DNA of 51,758 nt, from the NCBI RefSeq assembly GCF_028292965.1, contig NZ_JAQGLG010000205.1, positions 1-51,758 of the forward strand, in the 5' to 3' direction. This stretch comes from Sphingomonas bacterium (lineage in GTDB: Bacteria > Pseudomonadota > Alphaproteobacteria > Sphingomonadales > Sphingomonadaceae). Below the pieces are notes generated by a model. The model saw nothing but the letters and a program-made list of their open reading frames with translations, ran no database searches and was not told the origin of the DNA. The number at the start of each line of letters is the position of its first letter. Position 1 is the stretch's first letter. Of this stretch, positions 1-8,291 are shown piece by piece. The position numbers were made by a program, and so were the translations under genes.

Positions 1-672
1 GAGGATCATTTCGACATCGCCTATGAACTCGAGACGACGATGGCGCATCGCGGCAAGTCGATGGAGTTGCTCCATCAGACGCGCCTCAAGCCAGGTGCGG
101 TCGCCTATGTCCGGCAACAGGAGCCGATGGGTCTGGGCCATGCCGTGTGGTGCGCGCGCGACATCGTCGGCGACGAGCCGTTCGCGGTGCTGCTCGCCGA
201 CGACTTCATGGTGGGCGCGCCGGGCTGCCTCAAGCAGATGGTCAAGGCCTATGAGAAGGTCGGCGGCAACATGATCTGCGCGCAGATCGTACCCGACGAC
301 CAGACCGACAAATATGGCGTCATTACGCCGGGCATGCGCGACGGCCCGCTGACCGAGGTCAAGGGACTGGTCGAGAAGCCTCGCACGGGCACATCGCCCT
401 CGAACCTCGCGGTGATCGGGCGCTATATTCTCCAGCCGGAAGTGATGCGCGTGCTGGAGACGCAGCAGAAGGGCGCGGGCAACGAGATTCAGCTCACCGA
501 CGCCATGGCGCGGATGATCGGTGACCAGCCGTTTCACGGCCTGACCTTCGACGGCAAGCGTTACGATTGCGGCGACAAGGCCGGCTATGTGCAGGCCAAT
601 ATCGCCGTCGCGCTCGGCCGCGAGGATATCGGGCCATCGGTGCGCGCCTTCGCGGTCGACCTGCTGCGCTGA
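1..672 (+). CDS. galU: UTP--glucose-1-phosphate uridylyltransferase, 5' truncated by window edge
   Basis: Frame open from base 1 (EDHFDIAYELETTM...); motifs QQEPMGLGHAVWCAR, LLADDFM, GLVEKP typical of GalU. Confidence 0.93.
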   Translation, partial: EDHFDIAYELETTMAHRGKSMELLHQTRLKPGAVAYVRQQEPMGLGHAVWCARDIVGDEPFAVLLADDFMVGAPGCLKQMVKAYEKVGGNMICAQIVPDDQTDKYGVITPGMRDGPLTEVKGLVEKPRTGTSPSNLAVIGRYILQPEVMRVLETQQKGAGNEIQLTDAMARMIGDQPFHGLTFDGKRYDCGDKAGYVQANIAVALGREDIGPSVRAFAVDLLR

Positions 673-800
673 GGAATATTCCTTTCCCGGCGGAGGCCGG
701 GATCCAGTCACGCAGCGGCCGTAAGGGAGCGTGGCGCGTCGTCACTTCGACCTTCCCAACTAGGCCTCGGCCTTCGCCGGGGTGGGAAGAAGGAGGGAGC
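673..800. repeat. Intergenic REP-like palindromic element
   Basis: ggaatattcc palindrome (673-682) followed by hairpin cccggc-ggag-gccggg (686-701) and ggatccagtc; further GC-rich imperfect palindromic sequence to about 795. Confidence 0.5.
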
Positions 801-869
801 CGCATCAAGCCGTTAACCATTTCGCACTAGCCCCGATGCTCTGACAGCGACGGCTGCGAAACGCATGAT

Positions 870-1730
870 CTCGCCGGGGGCAGCGGTACGCGGCTCTACC
901 CGGCGACGCTGGCGATCTCGAAGCAGCTGCTACCGGTGTTCGACAAGCCGATGATCTATTATCCGCTGTCGGTGCTGATGCTTGCCGGCATCCGCGATAT
1001 CCTGATCGTCTCGACCCCGCGCGACCTGCCGATGTTCCGTCTGTTGCTTGGCGATGGATCGGTGTTCGGTATCAACCTGTCCTATGAAGAACAGCCTGAG
1101 CCGGGCGGCCTGCCCCAGGCCTTTCTGGTCGGCGAGCGATTCCTCGCCGGCGAACCGTGCGCGATGATCCTCGGCGACAACATCTTTCACGGCGATGGAC
1201 TGGCGAGCAAATGTCGCGCTGCAGCAACGGCGGCGATGGAAGGTCGTGCCACCGTGTTCGCCTATCAGGTGGATGATCCCGAGCGCTATGGCGTGGTGGC
1301 GTTCGATGCCAATGGGCGCGCGCAATCGATCGAGGAAAAACCGGAGGTCGCACGGTCGCCCTGGGGGCTGACTGGCCTGTATTTCTGCGATTCGCGTGTC
1401 GTCGCCATCGCGCGCCGCCTTGCGCCATCGCCACGCGGCGAGTTGGAGATCGTTGACCTGCTCAAGGCCTATATGGCCGCCGATGCTCTTGACATCAGGC
1501 GGCTCGGGCGGGGTTATGCGTGGCTCGACACCGGCACCCATGACAGCCTTCACGATGCCTCGTCCTTCGTGCGCGCGATCGAGCGGCGCCAGGGTATCAA
1601 GATCGCCTGCCCCGAGGAGATCGCATTGGATCACGGCTATCTCGACCGCAGCGCGGTGATCGCCCGCGCCGACGCGATGGGACGGACGGACTATGCCGCC
1701 TATCTCCATCGCTGCGCGGCGGCGGCGTGA
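870..1730 (+). pseudogene. rfbA: Glucose-1-phosphate thymidylyltransferase; no in-frame start, apparent 1-nt deletion near 865-870
   Basis: LAGGSGTRLYPATLAISKQLLPVFDKPMIYYPLSVLM read in frame from 870; stop at 828-830 and no ATG/GTG/TTG/CTG codon in frame before 870; ATG at 865 is one frame off. Could be sequencing error. Confidence 0.7.
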
Positions 1731-2745
1731 ACGAGGCACCGGCCGAACGGACGATCCTGGTTACCGGCGGTGCCGGATTCATCGGCTCGGCGGTGTGCCG
1801 CCACCTGATTCGCGGCGGACGGACGCGCGTGATCAATCTCGACAAGCTGACCTATGCGGCATCGCTCGATTCGGTGGCGGAGATCGCCGCATCGCCACGG
1901 TATCGCTTCGTGCAGGGCGATATCGGTGATCGCGTGCTGGTCGCGGCGCTGTTGGCGGAGGAACGGGTCGATGCGGTCATGCATCTCGCCGCCGAGAGTC
2001 ATGTCGATCGTTCGCTTGCCGATGCCGGGGTGTTCATGGAGACCAACATTACCGGCACCTATCAGCTGCTCGAGGCGGCGCTCGATCACTGGCGCGCGCT
2101 GAACGGCGAGGCGAGGGGCGGTTCCGCTTTCATCACGTCTCGACCGACGAGGTGTTCGGTGACCTCTCCGATGATGTGAGCCGGTTCGACGAGAATTCGC
2201 CCTATCGGCCATCGTCACCCTATTCGGCGTCCAAGGCGGCGTCGGACCATCTCGTCCGCGCATGGCACCATAGCTATGGCCTGCCGGTGGTACTGACCAA
2301 TTGCTCGAACAATTACGGGCCGTTCCAGCATGCCGAAAAGTTGATCCCGCTGACGATCACGCGAGCGATTCGCGGGGAGGAGCTGCCGGTCTATGGCGAT
2401 GGCGCCAATATACGGGACTGGTTGCATGTCGAGGACCATGCGCTCGCGCTGGAAATCGTGCTGCAACGCGGCATGATTGGGCGAAGCTATGCGATCGGCG
2501 GACGCGAAGAGCATCGCAATATCGGGGTGGTGACGATGATCTGCGATCTGCTCGATGCGCGCTTGCCTCTGCCGGGCACGCGGCGCCGCGAGTTGATTCG
2601 CTTCGTTGTCGATCGACCGGGACATGATCGTCGCTATGCGATCGATCCGGCGCGGATCGAAGCTGAGCTGGGTTGGCGGGCCGGCTGGACGTTCGCGGCC
2701 GGATTGGCAGGGACGGTCGACTGGCATCTGGCCCGGGCCGACTGA
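1727..2745 (+). pseudogene. rfbB: dTDP-glucose 4,6-dehydratase interrupted by a 1-nt frameshift near 2114-2121
   Basis: ORF 1727-2179 ([30 protein letters not shown]) continues in a different frame as [17 protein letters not shown]...YSASK...NNYGPFQ (ORF 2152-2745). Confidence 0.8.
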
Positions 2746-2766
2746 CGCAAACTTCTCATAGCCCTT

Positions 2767-2854
2767 CTCCTTCAGGGGAGAGGGTTGGGGTGGGCAGTGC
2801 CGCAAATGCCGGTCTTGGTGAGACTACCACCCTCAAACCCCTCCCCTGAAGGAG
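2767..2854. repeat. REPIN-like inverted pair of REP elements
   Basis: ctccttcaggggag (2767-2780) and its exact reverse complement ctcccctgaaggag (2841-2854); related palindrome at 3399-3416. Confidence 0.7.
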
Positions 2855-2855
2855 C

Positions 2856-3107
2856 CTATACACGTGCGTGACCCTCGCGAGCGCGGAAGCGCTCGATCGC
2901 GATCGCAGCTATCAACGGAAGAAACGCGTCCTTCATGGCTGCGGTGATGCCGGCTATTAAGATAATATAACGATCACCCCGAAGGTATGAGTCCCGCAGC
3001 GCGCTCCACGTGTTATTAGATATGCTGAGCGCAAAAATCAGCACCGCCAGACCAAACAAGACCCGCGATCCGTTGCGAACCGTCCATTGAAACACACGCT
3101 CGAACAT
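2856..3107 (-). CDS. Small hypothetical membrane protein (83 aa)
   Basis: MFERVFQWTVRNGSRVLFGLAVLIFALSISNNTW...; two hydrophobic segments; ATG internal to the longer track ORF 2856-3365. Confidence 0.55.
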   Translation of the reverse strand: MFERVFQWTVRNGSRVLFGLAVLIFALSISNNTWSALRDSYLRGDRYIILIAGITAAMKDAFLPLIAAIAIERFRAREGHARV

Positions 3108-3128
3108 GATGCGTCCCCTATGTCGGAA

Positions 3129-3179
3129 CGCTACCACGAAAAAGCCCGGCCCAACCAGCCAGGCTTTTTCGTGGTAGCG
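3129..3179. promoter_or_regulatory. Perfect 18-bp inverted repeat with 15-nt loop between divergent small ORFs
   Basis: cgctaccacgaaaaagcc (3129-3146) / ggctttttcgtggtagcg (3162-3179). Confidence 0.75.
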
Positions 3180-3205
3180 AGGCGCACAAAGCATGGAGGC
3201 GAAGC

Positions 3206-3367
3206 GTGAAGCCAAAGATTTTGCCTGCATTCGTCGCCGGCGGATTAACTGCCGGCCTTTCGCACTCCCTGGGCTTGATCGCCGCAATGGCGATCGGCGT
3301 TGGGTGCGGACTGGCGATCGATGTTGGCCCGTATCTTTACCGCCGCTATCGCGGGCATAGCGCATAG
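3206..3367 (+). CDS. Small hydrophobic protein (53 aa, GTG start), not in the ORF track
   Basis: VKPKILPAFVAGGLTAGLSHSLGLIAAMAIGVGCGLAIDVGPYLYRRYRGHSA*; ggagg Shine-Dalgarno-like motif at 3195-3199, 6 nt before GTG. Confidence 0.5.
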   Translation: MKPKILPAFVAGGLTAGLSHSLGLIAAMAIGVGCGLAIDVGPYLYRRYRGHSA

Positions 3368-3398
3368 CACCTTGCTTAGGTCACACACGTAAATAGGT

Positions 3399-3416
3399 CC
3401 TCCCCTGAAGGGGAGG
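3399..3416. repeat. REP-like hairpin
   Basis: cctcccc-tgaa-ggggagg; shares core ctcccctgaag with 2841-2854. Confidence 0.6.
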
Positions 3417-3507
3417 GGCTTTAAGATGGGAGCGAAGCGGGCCACACACAGGCGCCTGATCCGCAGCACACCACCGCCAGAAGCGCTCGTCCCGAAACGA
3501 GACGGAC

Positions 3508-3539
3508 ATAAAAAAAGGGCCGAGCTTTCGCCCGGCCCC
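3508..3539 (-). terminator. Rho-independent terminator of the 3562-4002 gene
   Basis: On minus strand ggggccgggcgaaagctcggccctttttta hairpin plus T-run. Confidence 0.8.
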
Positions 3540-3561
3540 TCTATTTGCTTTGCCGCAGCGC

Positions 3562-4002
3562 TTACGGGCTGACGGGCTTCGAGCTGCTGTTGCTCGTGGC
3601 GGCAATGATGCCGCCCGCAACCGCCAGCAGCGCAAGGCCACCAACGACATAACCGCTTGAGCTGCCACCGCCAGCCGCACCTTCGTCCGTGCCGTCCTGG
3701 CCGCCAGCGGCGAAGGACTTGCCCGACGAGCCGCAGCCCGCAACCGAAAGCATTGAGGTCGGAGCGACCGTGTAGCTGCAGCCCTGCGACTGCACGCTTG
3801 CACGTGCCTTGCCGCGCGTCACCACGCGGTCACCAGCATAGAGCTGCTGACCGGCGAACGCCGGAACCAGCTTGCCGTCACGAGACACGAACGTACCCTG
3901 ATCAGCCGAAGTCAGCTTACCAATCGCCTGCTCGGCGCCCGCGAAAAGCGGCGAAGAAAGGCTCACCATCACAATGGCGGCGGTTACCCGCGAAAATTTC
4001 AT
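3562..4002 (-). CDS. Secreted/membrane-anchored FecR-like hypothetical protein
   Basis: MKFSRVTAAIVMVSLSSPLFAGAEQ signal peptide, LYAGDRVVTRGKARASVQ motif, C-terminal hydrophobic helix; aggagga RBS upstream of ATG at 4002. Confidence 0.6.
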   Translation of the reverse strand: MKFSRVTAAIVMVSLSSPLFAGAEQAIGKLTSADQGTFVSRDGKLVPAFAGQQLYAGDRVVTRGKARASVQSQGCSYTVAPTSMLSVAGCGSSGKSFAAGGQDGTDEGAAGGGSSSGYVVGGLALLAVAGGIIAATSNSSSKPVSP

Positions 4003-4147
4003 TATCAGTCTCCTCCTGAACCGCGTCGAAACAGGCTCACACGAAGGGAAATAACCTGACCCCCCTTCATTGTCCACCCGAAAACGCTCGCGGTTGCACA
4101 ACGATTTCATCCAGTGGCCTAAACACCACAAACAGTAAAAAGTTTCC

Positions 4148-4915
4148 TCACAAAGTAGCGCGAAGATAGCGCCGGCTCGTCCCCTCGATACAGATCGCCG
4201 TCAGCACGCCGGACGCATAAGCCCCGGTATCGATGCCGATTCGATTGTTCTGCTCGTCGGGCTCGGGTGTGATGGTGTGGCCGTGCACCACCATATAGGG
4301 ATGTGGAACGGCGCTGGTCAGGAAATCCTCGCGAATCCAGCGCAGGTCGCGCGTCGACTGCTCGTCGAGCGGCACGCCGGGCCTGATGCCGGCATGGACG
4401 AAGAGATAGTCGCCGAATCGAAAGCTGTCGGCAAAGCCGGCGATGAAGTCGCGATGCTCCTGCGGGATGGCCGCACCGACCAGCGCCGCGCCATGCTCCA
4501 CGTCGAGCACCGCCAGACGCCCGACCTCGACGCCATAGCTCTGTGCGCATTCGTACCCGCCATAGCTCAGCCAGTCGCGAAACTTCTCGTCCGGCTTTTC
4601 GAGCACGCGCAGCATCATCTCCTCGTGATTTCCCATCAGGAACACCGGGTGGGGCAGGTATTTTTTGCTGCGGAGCAGCAAATCGACCACGCCGCGCGAA
4701 TCGGGGCCACGGTCGATCAGGTCGCCGACGAAAATGAGATATTCGCGCTCGCACGGCCGCGCGCGACTGTCTGCCTCGATCTCGCGCAACAGCACCCGCA
4801 ACAGGTCGAGCCGTCCGTGTACGTCACCAATGGCATAGGCGCGCGCGTTCGTCGGGCCGCTCGGTACGGTATTGACGGCTGGTGCGTTCGCCTTGCGGCG
4901 CAATTTCCCGAACAC
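4148..4915 (-). CDS. Metallophosphoesterase / serine-threonine protein phosphatase
   Basis: YAIGDVHGRLDLL, FVGDLIDRGPDS, LMGNHEEMML, VVHGHT metallophosphatase motifs. Confidence 0.9.
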   Translation of the reverse strand: MFGKLRRKANAPAVNTVPSGPTNARAYAIGDVHGRLDLLRVLLREIEADSRARPCEREYLIFVGDLIDRGPDSRGVVDLLLRSKKYLPHPVFLMGNHEEMMLRVLEKPDEKFRDWLSYGGYECAQSYGVEVGRLAVLDVEHGAALVGAAIPQEHRDFIAGFADSFRFGDYLFVHAGIRPGVPLDEQSTRDLRWIREDFLTSAVPHPYMVVHGHTITPEPDEQNNRIGIDTGAYASGVLTAICIEGTSRRYLRATL

Positions 4916-5243
4916 TGCAATCTCTTCTTCTTGCCGGGCCCGAATATGTCGGGCGGGGAGGCGGCTATCCAGTCCTGTGGCCAGTCCTGTGGCAAATTAT
5001 CGCCCGGCCGTTAAGAGGCCTGTCGTGGAAATCCCCATTTTTGCCTCACGCCATGCGCCGTTCTTGCATGGCGGGGTATGAAATCGCGCGGATCGGCGGC
5101 ATCCGGCGGGACCGCGCTTCGCGAATCGGATGACGGTGCGCGAGTTTGATCTATGTCATTGCCGCGGCGTTACCCCGGCATCATCGCTTGATTCATGCGG
5201 TACGGTCGCTAGGACGGGGCTAGGGTGTTGGAGCTATGGTGAT

Positions 5244-5960
5244 ATGCGTACCAGCGGGATGAATCAGGTGTGGCGGCGGCTTTCGACATGGGTCGTGATG
5301 GCGGGTGCGGCGGCGGCGCTGGCCGGTTGCGCGACGCGCGGCGGACCGGTCGCCTATGCGACGGACCCGCTTGCGAAGCCCGATATTCCGACCGAAATCG
5401 CACCGAACAACGATTATCATCTCGGGCCGGCGGACGTGCTCAACGTCTCGGTCTATGGCGTGTCGGAATTCAGCGGCGACTATACCGTTGACACCGTCGG
5501 TCGAATCAAGCTGCCACTGGTCGGTGACGTCGCCGTGCAGGGCCAGACCGCCGACCAGGTCGCGGTGGCCCTGACGCAGAAACTCCAGGCGACCTATCTG
5601 CGCGATCCTAAGGTGCAGGTGATCCTCAAGACCGCGCAGAGCCAGCGCATCACGGTCGATGGCTCGGTCACCCAGCCCGGCCTCTATGCCATCGGCGCCG
5701 ACACGACACTGATCCAGGCGATCGCCACGGCCAAGGGCGTGTCTGATGGCGGCAACCCTCGGCGCGTGGTGATTTTCCGCAAGATCAACGGCGTGCGCCA
5801 GGCGGCGGCGTTCGACCTGACCGACATCCGCCGCGGCAAGATGCCGGACCCATTAGTTTACAGCAACGACATCATCGTCGTTGACGGCAATGCTGCGAGC
5901 AAGACGTTCCATGACGTGCTGAGTGCTCTGCCGATCGCCGCTCTGTTCCGACCCTTCTAG
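5244..5960 (+). CDS. Wza/GumB-family polysaccharide export lipoprotein
   Basis: Lipobox-like ALAGC; YHLGPADVLNVSVYGVSEFSGDYTVDTVGRIKLPLVGDV; SLBB-like TVDGSVTQPGLYAIG. Confidence 0.9.
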   Translation: MRTSGMNQVWRRLSTWVVMAGAAAALAGCATRGGPVAYATDPLAKPDIPTEIAPNNDYHLGPADVLNVSVYGVSEFSGDYTVDTVGRIKLPLVGDVAVQGQTADQVAVALTQKLQATYLRDPKVQVILKTAQSQRITVDGSVTQPGLYAIGADTTLIQAIATAKGVSDGGNPRRVVIFRKINGVRQAAAFDLTDIRRGKMPDPLVYSNDIIVVDGNAASKTFHDVLSALPIAALFRPF

Positions 5961-5980
5961 AAAATCAGGTTCCCCCTTCG

Positions 5981-8266
5981 ATGAACGATTACAGCGGGTC
6001 CGTCCCCGATATTGCCGATCGTGGCCGGGGCGGCGCGATCGCGCCGCTCGGTCAGAACCTCCAGGTCTCGCAAGGGCCGACGATGTTCGACATGGATTCG
6101 CTCGAAGGCGATGCGGGCGGCTTCAACCTGCGCGACGTCTGGCGCGTACTGTATCGCTGGCGCTGGCTGATCGCTGCCGTGACGCTGGTGTCGGTGCTCG
6201 CCGCCTTCGGCCTTAGCCTGCTGACGACGCCGCTATATCGCGCCTATTCGTCGCTCGAGATCACCCAGCCGCAGTCCGAACTGATCGCGCGCGCCAATAC
6301 CGAGCCGGTCGTGCAGCGCGACCCGGCGTTCCTCGCGACGCAATATGGCCTGCTCAAGAGCCGCTCGCTGACCGAGCGCGTGGTGCGCCAACTCAACCTT
6401 GCCAATGATCCGTCGATCGCGCCGAGCCGGCTGAGCCTGGAGCAGCGCGAGCGAATCGCCGGAAATGTCGTTCAAGCCAATTATCTCGTCAATCCGGTAC
6501 TCGGCAGCCGGCTGATCAACCTGAGCTATGTCGACAGGGATCCGGTGCGCGCGGCGCGCATCGTCAACACCTTCGGCGACGCGTTCATCGCCTCACAGCT
6601 CGAGCGCAAGTTCGGCCAGACCGCCTATGCGCGGCAATTCCTGCAGACCCGGCTCGACGCCACCAAGAAGACGCTCGAGGCGTCCGAGGCGGCGGTGGTG
6701 AATTACGCCCAGAGCCAGGGGCTCGTCATGGTCAGCGGCGGTAGCGGCGGCGGTGCGACCGGCGACGGCGGTGGTGGCGGCGGTGGCGGCAGCGGCCCGA
6801 CATCGCTCGAAAGCGGTTCGATGGTGGCGATCAACGCGGCCTTGTCGCAGGCGACGAGCGACCGCATCGCGGCAGCGGCGCGTTGCCACCAAGGCCAATC
6901 GGGCAGCGAAATCCAGCGTGACACGGCGATGCAGACGATGCGGTCACGCCGCGCCGAGCTGCAAGCCGATTACGACCAGAAGCTGACCCTCTACAAGCCG
7001 GAGTTCCCGGCGATGGTGCAGTTGCGCGCGCAGATCGCGGCGCTCGACAACCAGCTGCGCCAGCAAGGCGGCAACATTTCGGGCGGCGTGTGCTCGGACT
7101 ATAATGCGACACTGTCGCGCGAGAGCGCGCTCAAGGCGCGTGTCGGCCAGCTCAAGGGCGCGGTGCTCAACGTCCAGGAGCGCAGCATCAAGTACAATAT
7201 CCTGCAACGCGAGGTGGATACCAACCGCGCGCTGTATGACGCGCTGCTGCAGCGCTTCAAGGAGATCGGGGTCGCCGGCGGCGTCGGTGCCACCACCGTG
7301 GCGGTGGTCGACCGCGCTGATGTGCCGGGCGCCCCGTTCCAGCCGAACCTGTTCAAGAACGTGTTCCTGGCGGTGATCCTGGGCCTCGGCCTGGGTGTTG
7401 CGCTCGCCTATCTGATCGAGTTCATCGACGACACGGTCAAGGCGCCGGAAGACGTCAAGCAGAAGCTGCGCGTGCCGGTGCTCGGCGTGGTGCCGATCGT
7501 CACCAAGGGCGAGACGATCGCGGACCAGCTTGCCGATCCGCAATCGCCGGTGTCCGAGGCCTATTTCTCGATCAGCGCGGCGATCCAGTTCTCGACCAGC
7601 GGTGGTTCGCCCAAGTCGCTCTTGGTCAGTTCGTCGCAGCCGGCCGAAGGCAAGTCGAGCACCTGCTATGCGATCGCGCAGAATTTCGCGCGGCTCGACC
7701 GCACGGTGCTTTTGATCGACGCCGATATGCGCAAGCCGAGCTTCTTCATCGAGGATAGCGAAAAGGCCAAGACCGTCGGCCTGTCGGCGCTGCTGACCAG
7801 TGATTCGAGCCTGGTGTCCCACGTCAGCGCGACGCGCAGCCCGAACCTGTTCCTGCTCTCCTCGGGTCGCGTGCCGCCGAACCCGGCCGAGCTGCTCGCC
7901 AGCGTGCGCATGCGCGCCATCCTGGAAGAGGCGATGTCGCGCTTCGACATGGTGATCATCGATGCCCCGCCAGTGCTCGGGCTTGCCGACGCGCCGCTGC
8001 TCGCCTCGATGGTGCAGGGCACGTTGCTCGTGGTGCAGTCGGGCGCGATCCGTCGCCCGGCGGTGAGCAACACGATCAACCGGCTGCGTTCGACCGGCGG
8101 CCATATCATCGGCGCGGTGCTGACCAAGTTCGATCCCAAGACCAGCGCGTACGGCTATGGCTACGGCTATGGGTACGGCTATGGTTATGGTTATGGGCGC
8201 GACGCCTATAAATATGGCGTGACGGCCGGCGACGACGGCGGAACGCGCCGCATCCAGCTGTCCTGA
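5981..8266 (+). CDS. Fused Wzz-domain polysaccharide co-polymerase / BY-kinase (Wzc-like)
   Basis: N-terminal Wzz region with TM; SSQPAEGKSSTCYAIAQNFA (Walker A), LLIDADMRKP (Walker A'), MVIIDAPPVLGLADA (Walker B); Tyr-rich C-terminus. Confidence 0.92.
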   Translation: MNDYSGSVPDIADRGRGGAIAPLGQNLQVSQGPTMFDMDSLEGDAGGFNLRDVWRVLYRWRWLIAAVTLVSVLAAFGLSLLTTPLYRAYSSLEITQPQSELIARANTEPVVQRDPAFLATQYGLLKSRSLTERVVRQLNLANDPSIAPSRLSLEQRERIAGNVVQANYLVNPVLGSRLINLSYVDRDPVRAARIVNTFGDAFIASQLERKFGQTAYARQFLQTRLDATKKTLEASEAAVVNYAQSQGLVMVSGGSGGGATGDGGGGGGGGSGPTSLESGSMVAINAALSQATSDRIAAAARCHQGQSGSEIQRDTAMQTMRSRRAELQADYDQKLTLYKPEFPAMVQLRAQIAALDNQLRQQGGNISGGVCSDYNATLSRESALKARVGQLKGAVLNVQERSIKYNILQREVDTNRALYDALLQRFKEIGVAGGVGATTVAVVDRADVPGAPFQPNLFKNVFLAVILGLGLGVALAYLIEFIDDTVKAPEDVKQKLRVPVLGVVPIVTKGETIADQLADPQSPVSEAYFSISAAIQFSTSGGSPKSLLVSSSQPAEGKSSTCYAIAQNFARLDRTVLLIDADMRKPSFFIEDSEKAKTVGLSALLTSDSSLVSHVSATRSPNLFLLSSGRVPPNPAELLASVRMRAILEEAMSRFDMVIIDAPPVLGLADAPLLASMVQGTLLVVQSGAIRRPAVSNTINRLRSTGGHIIGAVLTKFDPKTSAYGYGYGYGYGYGYGYGRDAYKYGVTAGDDGGTRRIQLS
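8150..8197 (+). repeat. Hexanucleotide repeat tayggn x8 encoding (Tyr-Gly)8
   Basis: tacggctatggctacggctatgggtacggctatggttatggttatggg in frame at the BY-kinase C-terminus. Confidence 0.95.
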
Positions 8267-8291
8267 CGATATTGCCGGGACCAGAGGGGAC

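Noticed and set aside
930-1739. Long minus-strand ORF antisense to rfbA
   Set aside because: Low-complexity Arg/His/Asp-rich translation typical of shadow ORFs in GC-rich DNA; the plus strand encodes a clear family.
3193-3360. Alternative ATG ORF overlapping the 53-aa GTG ORF
   Set aside because: Translation MEAKREAKDFACIRRRRINCRPF... is Arg-rich and lacks a good SD; the GTG frame has a better RBS and coherent hydrophobic pattern.
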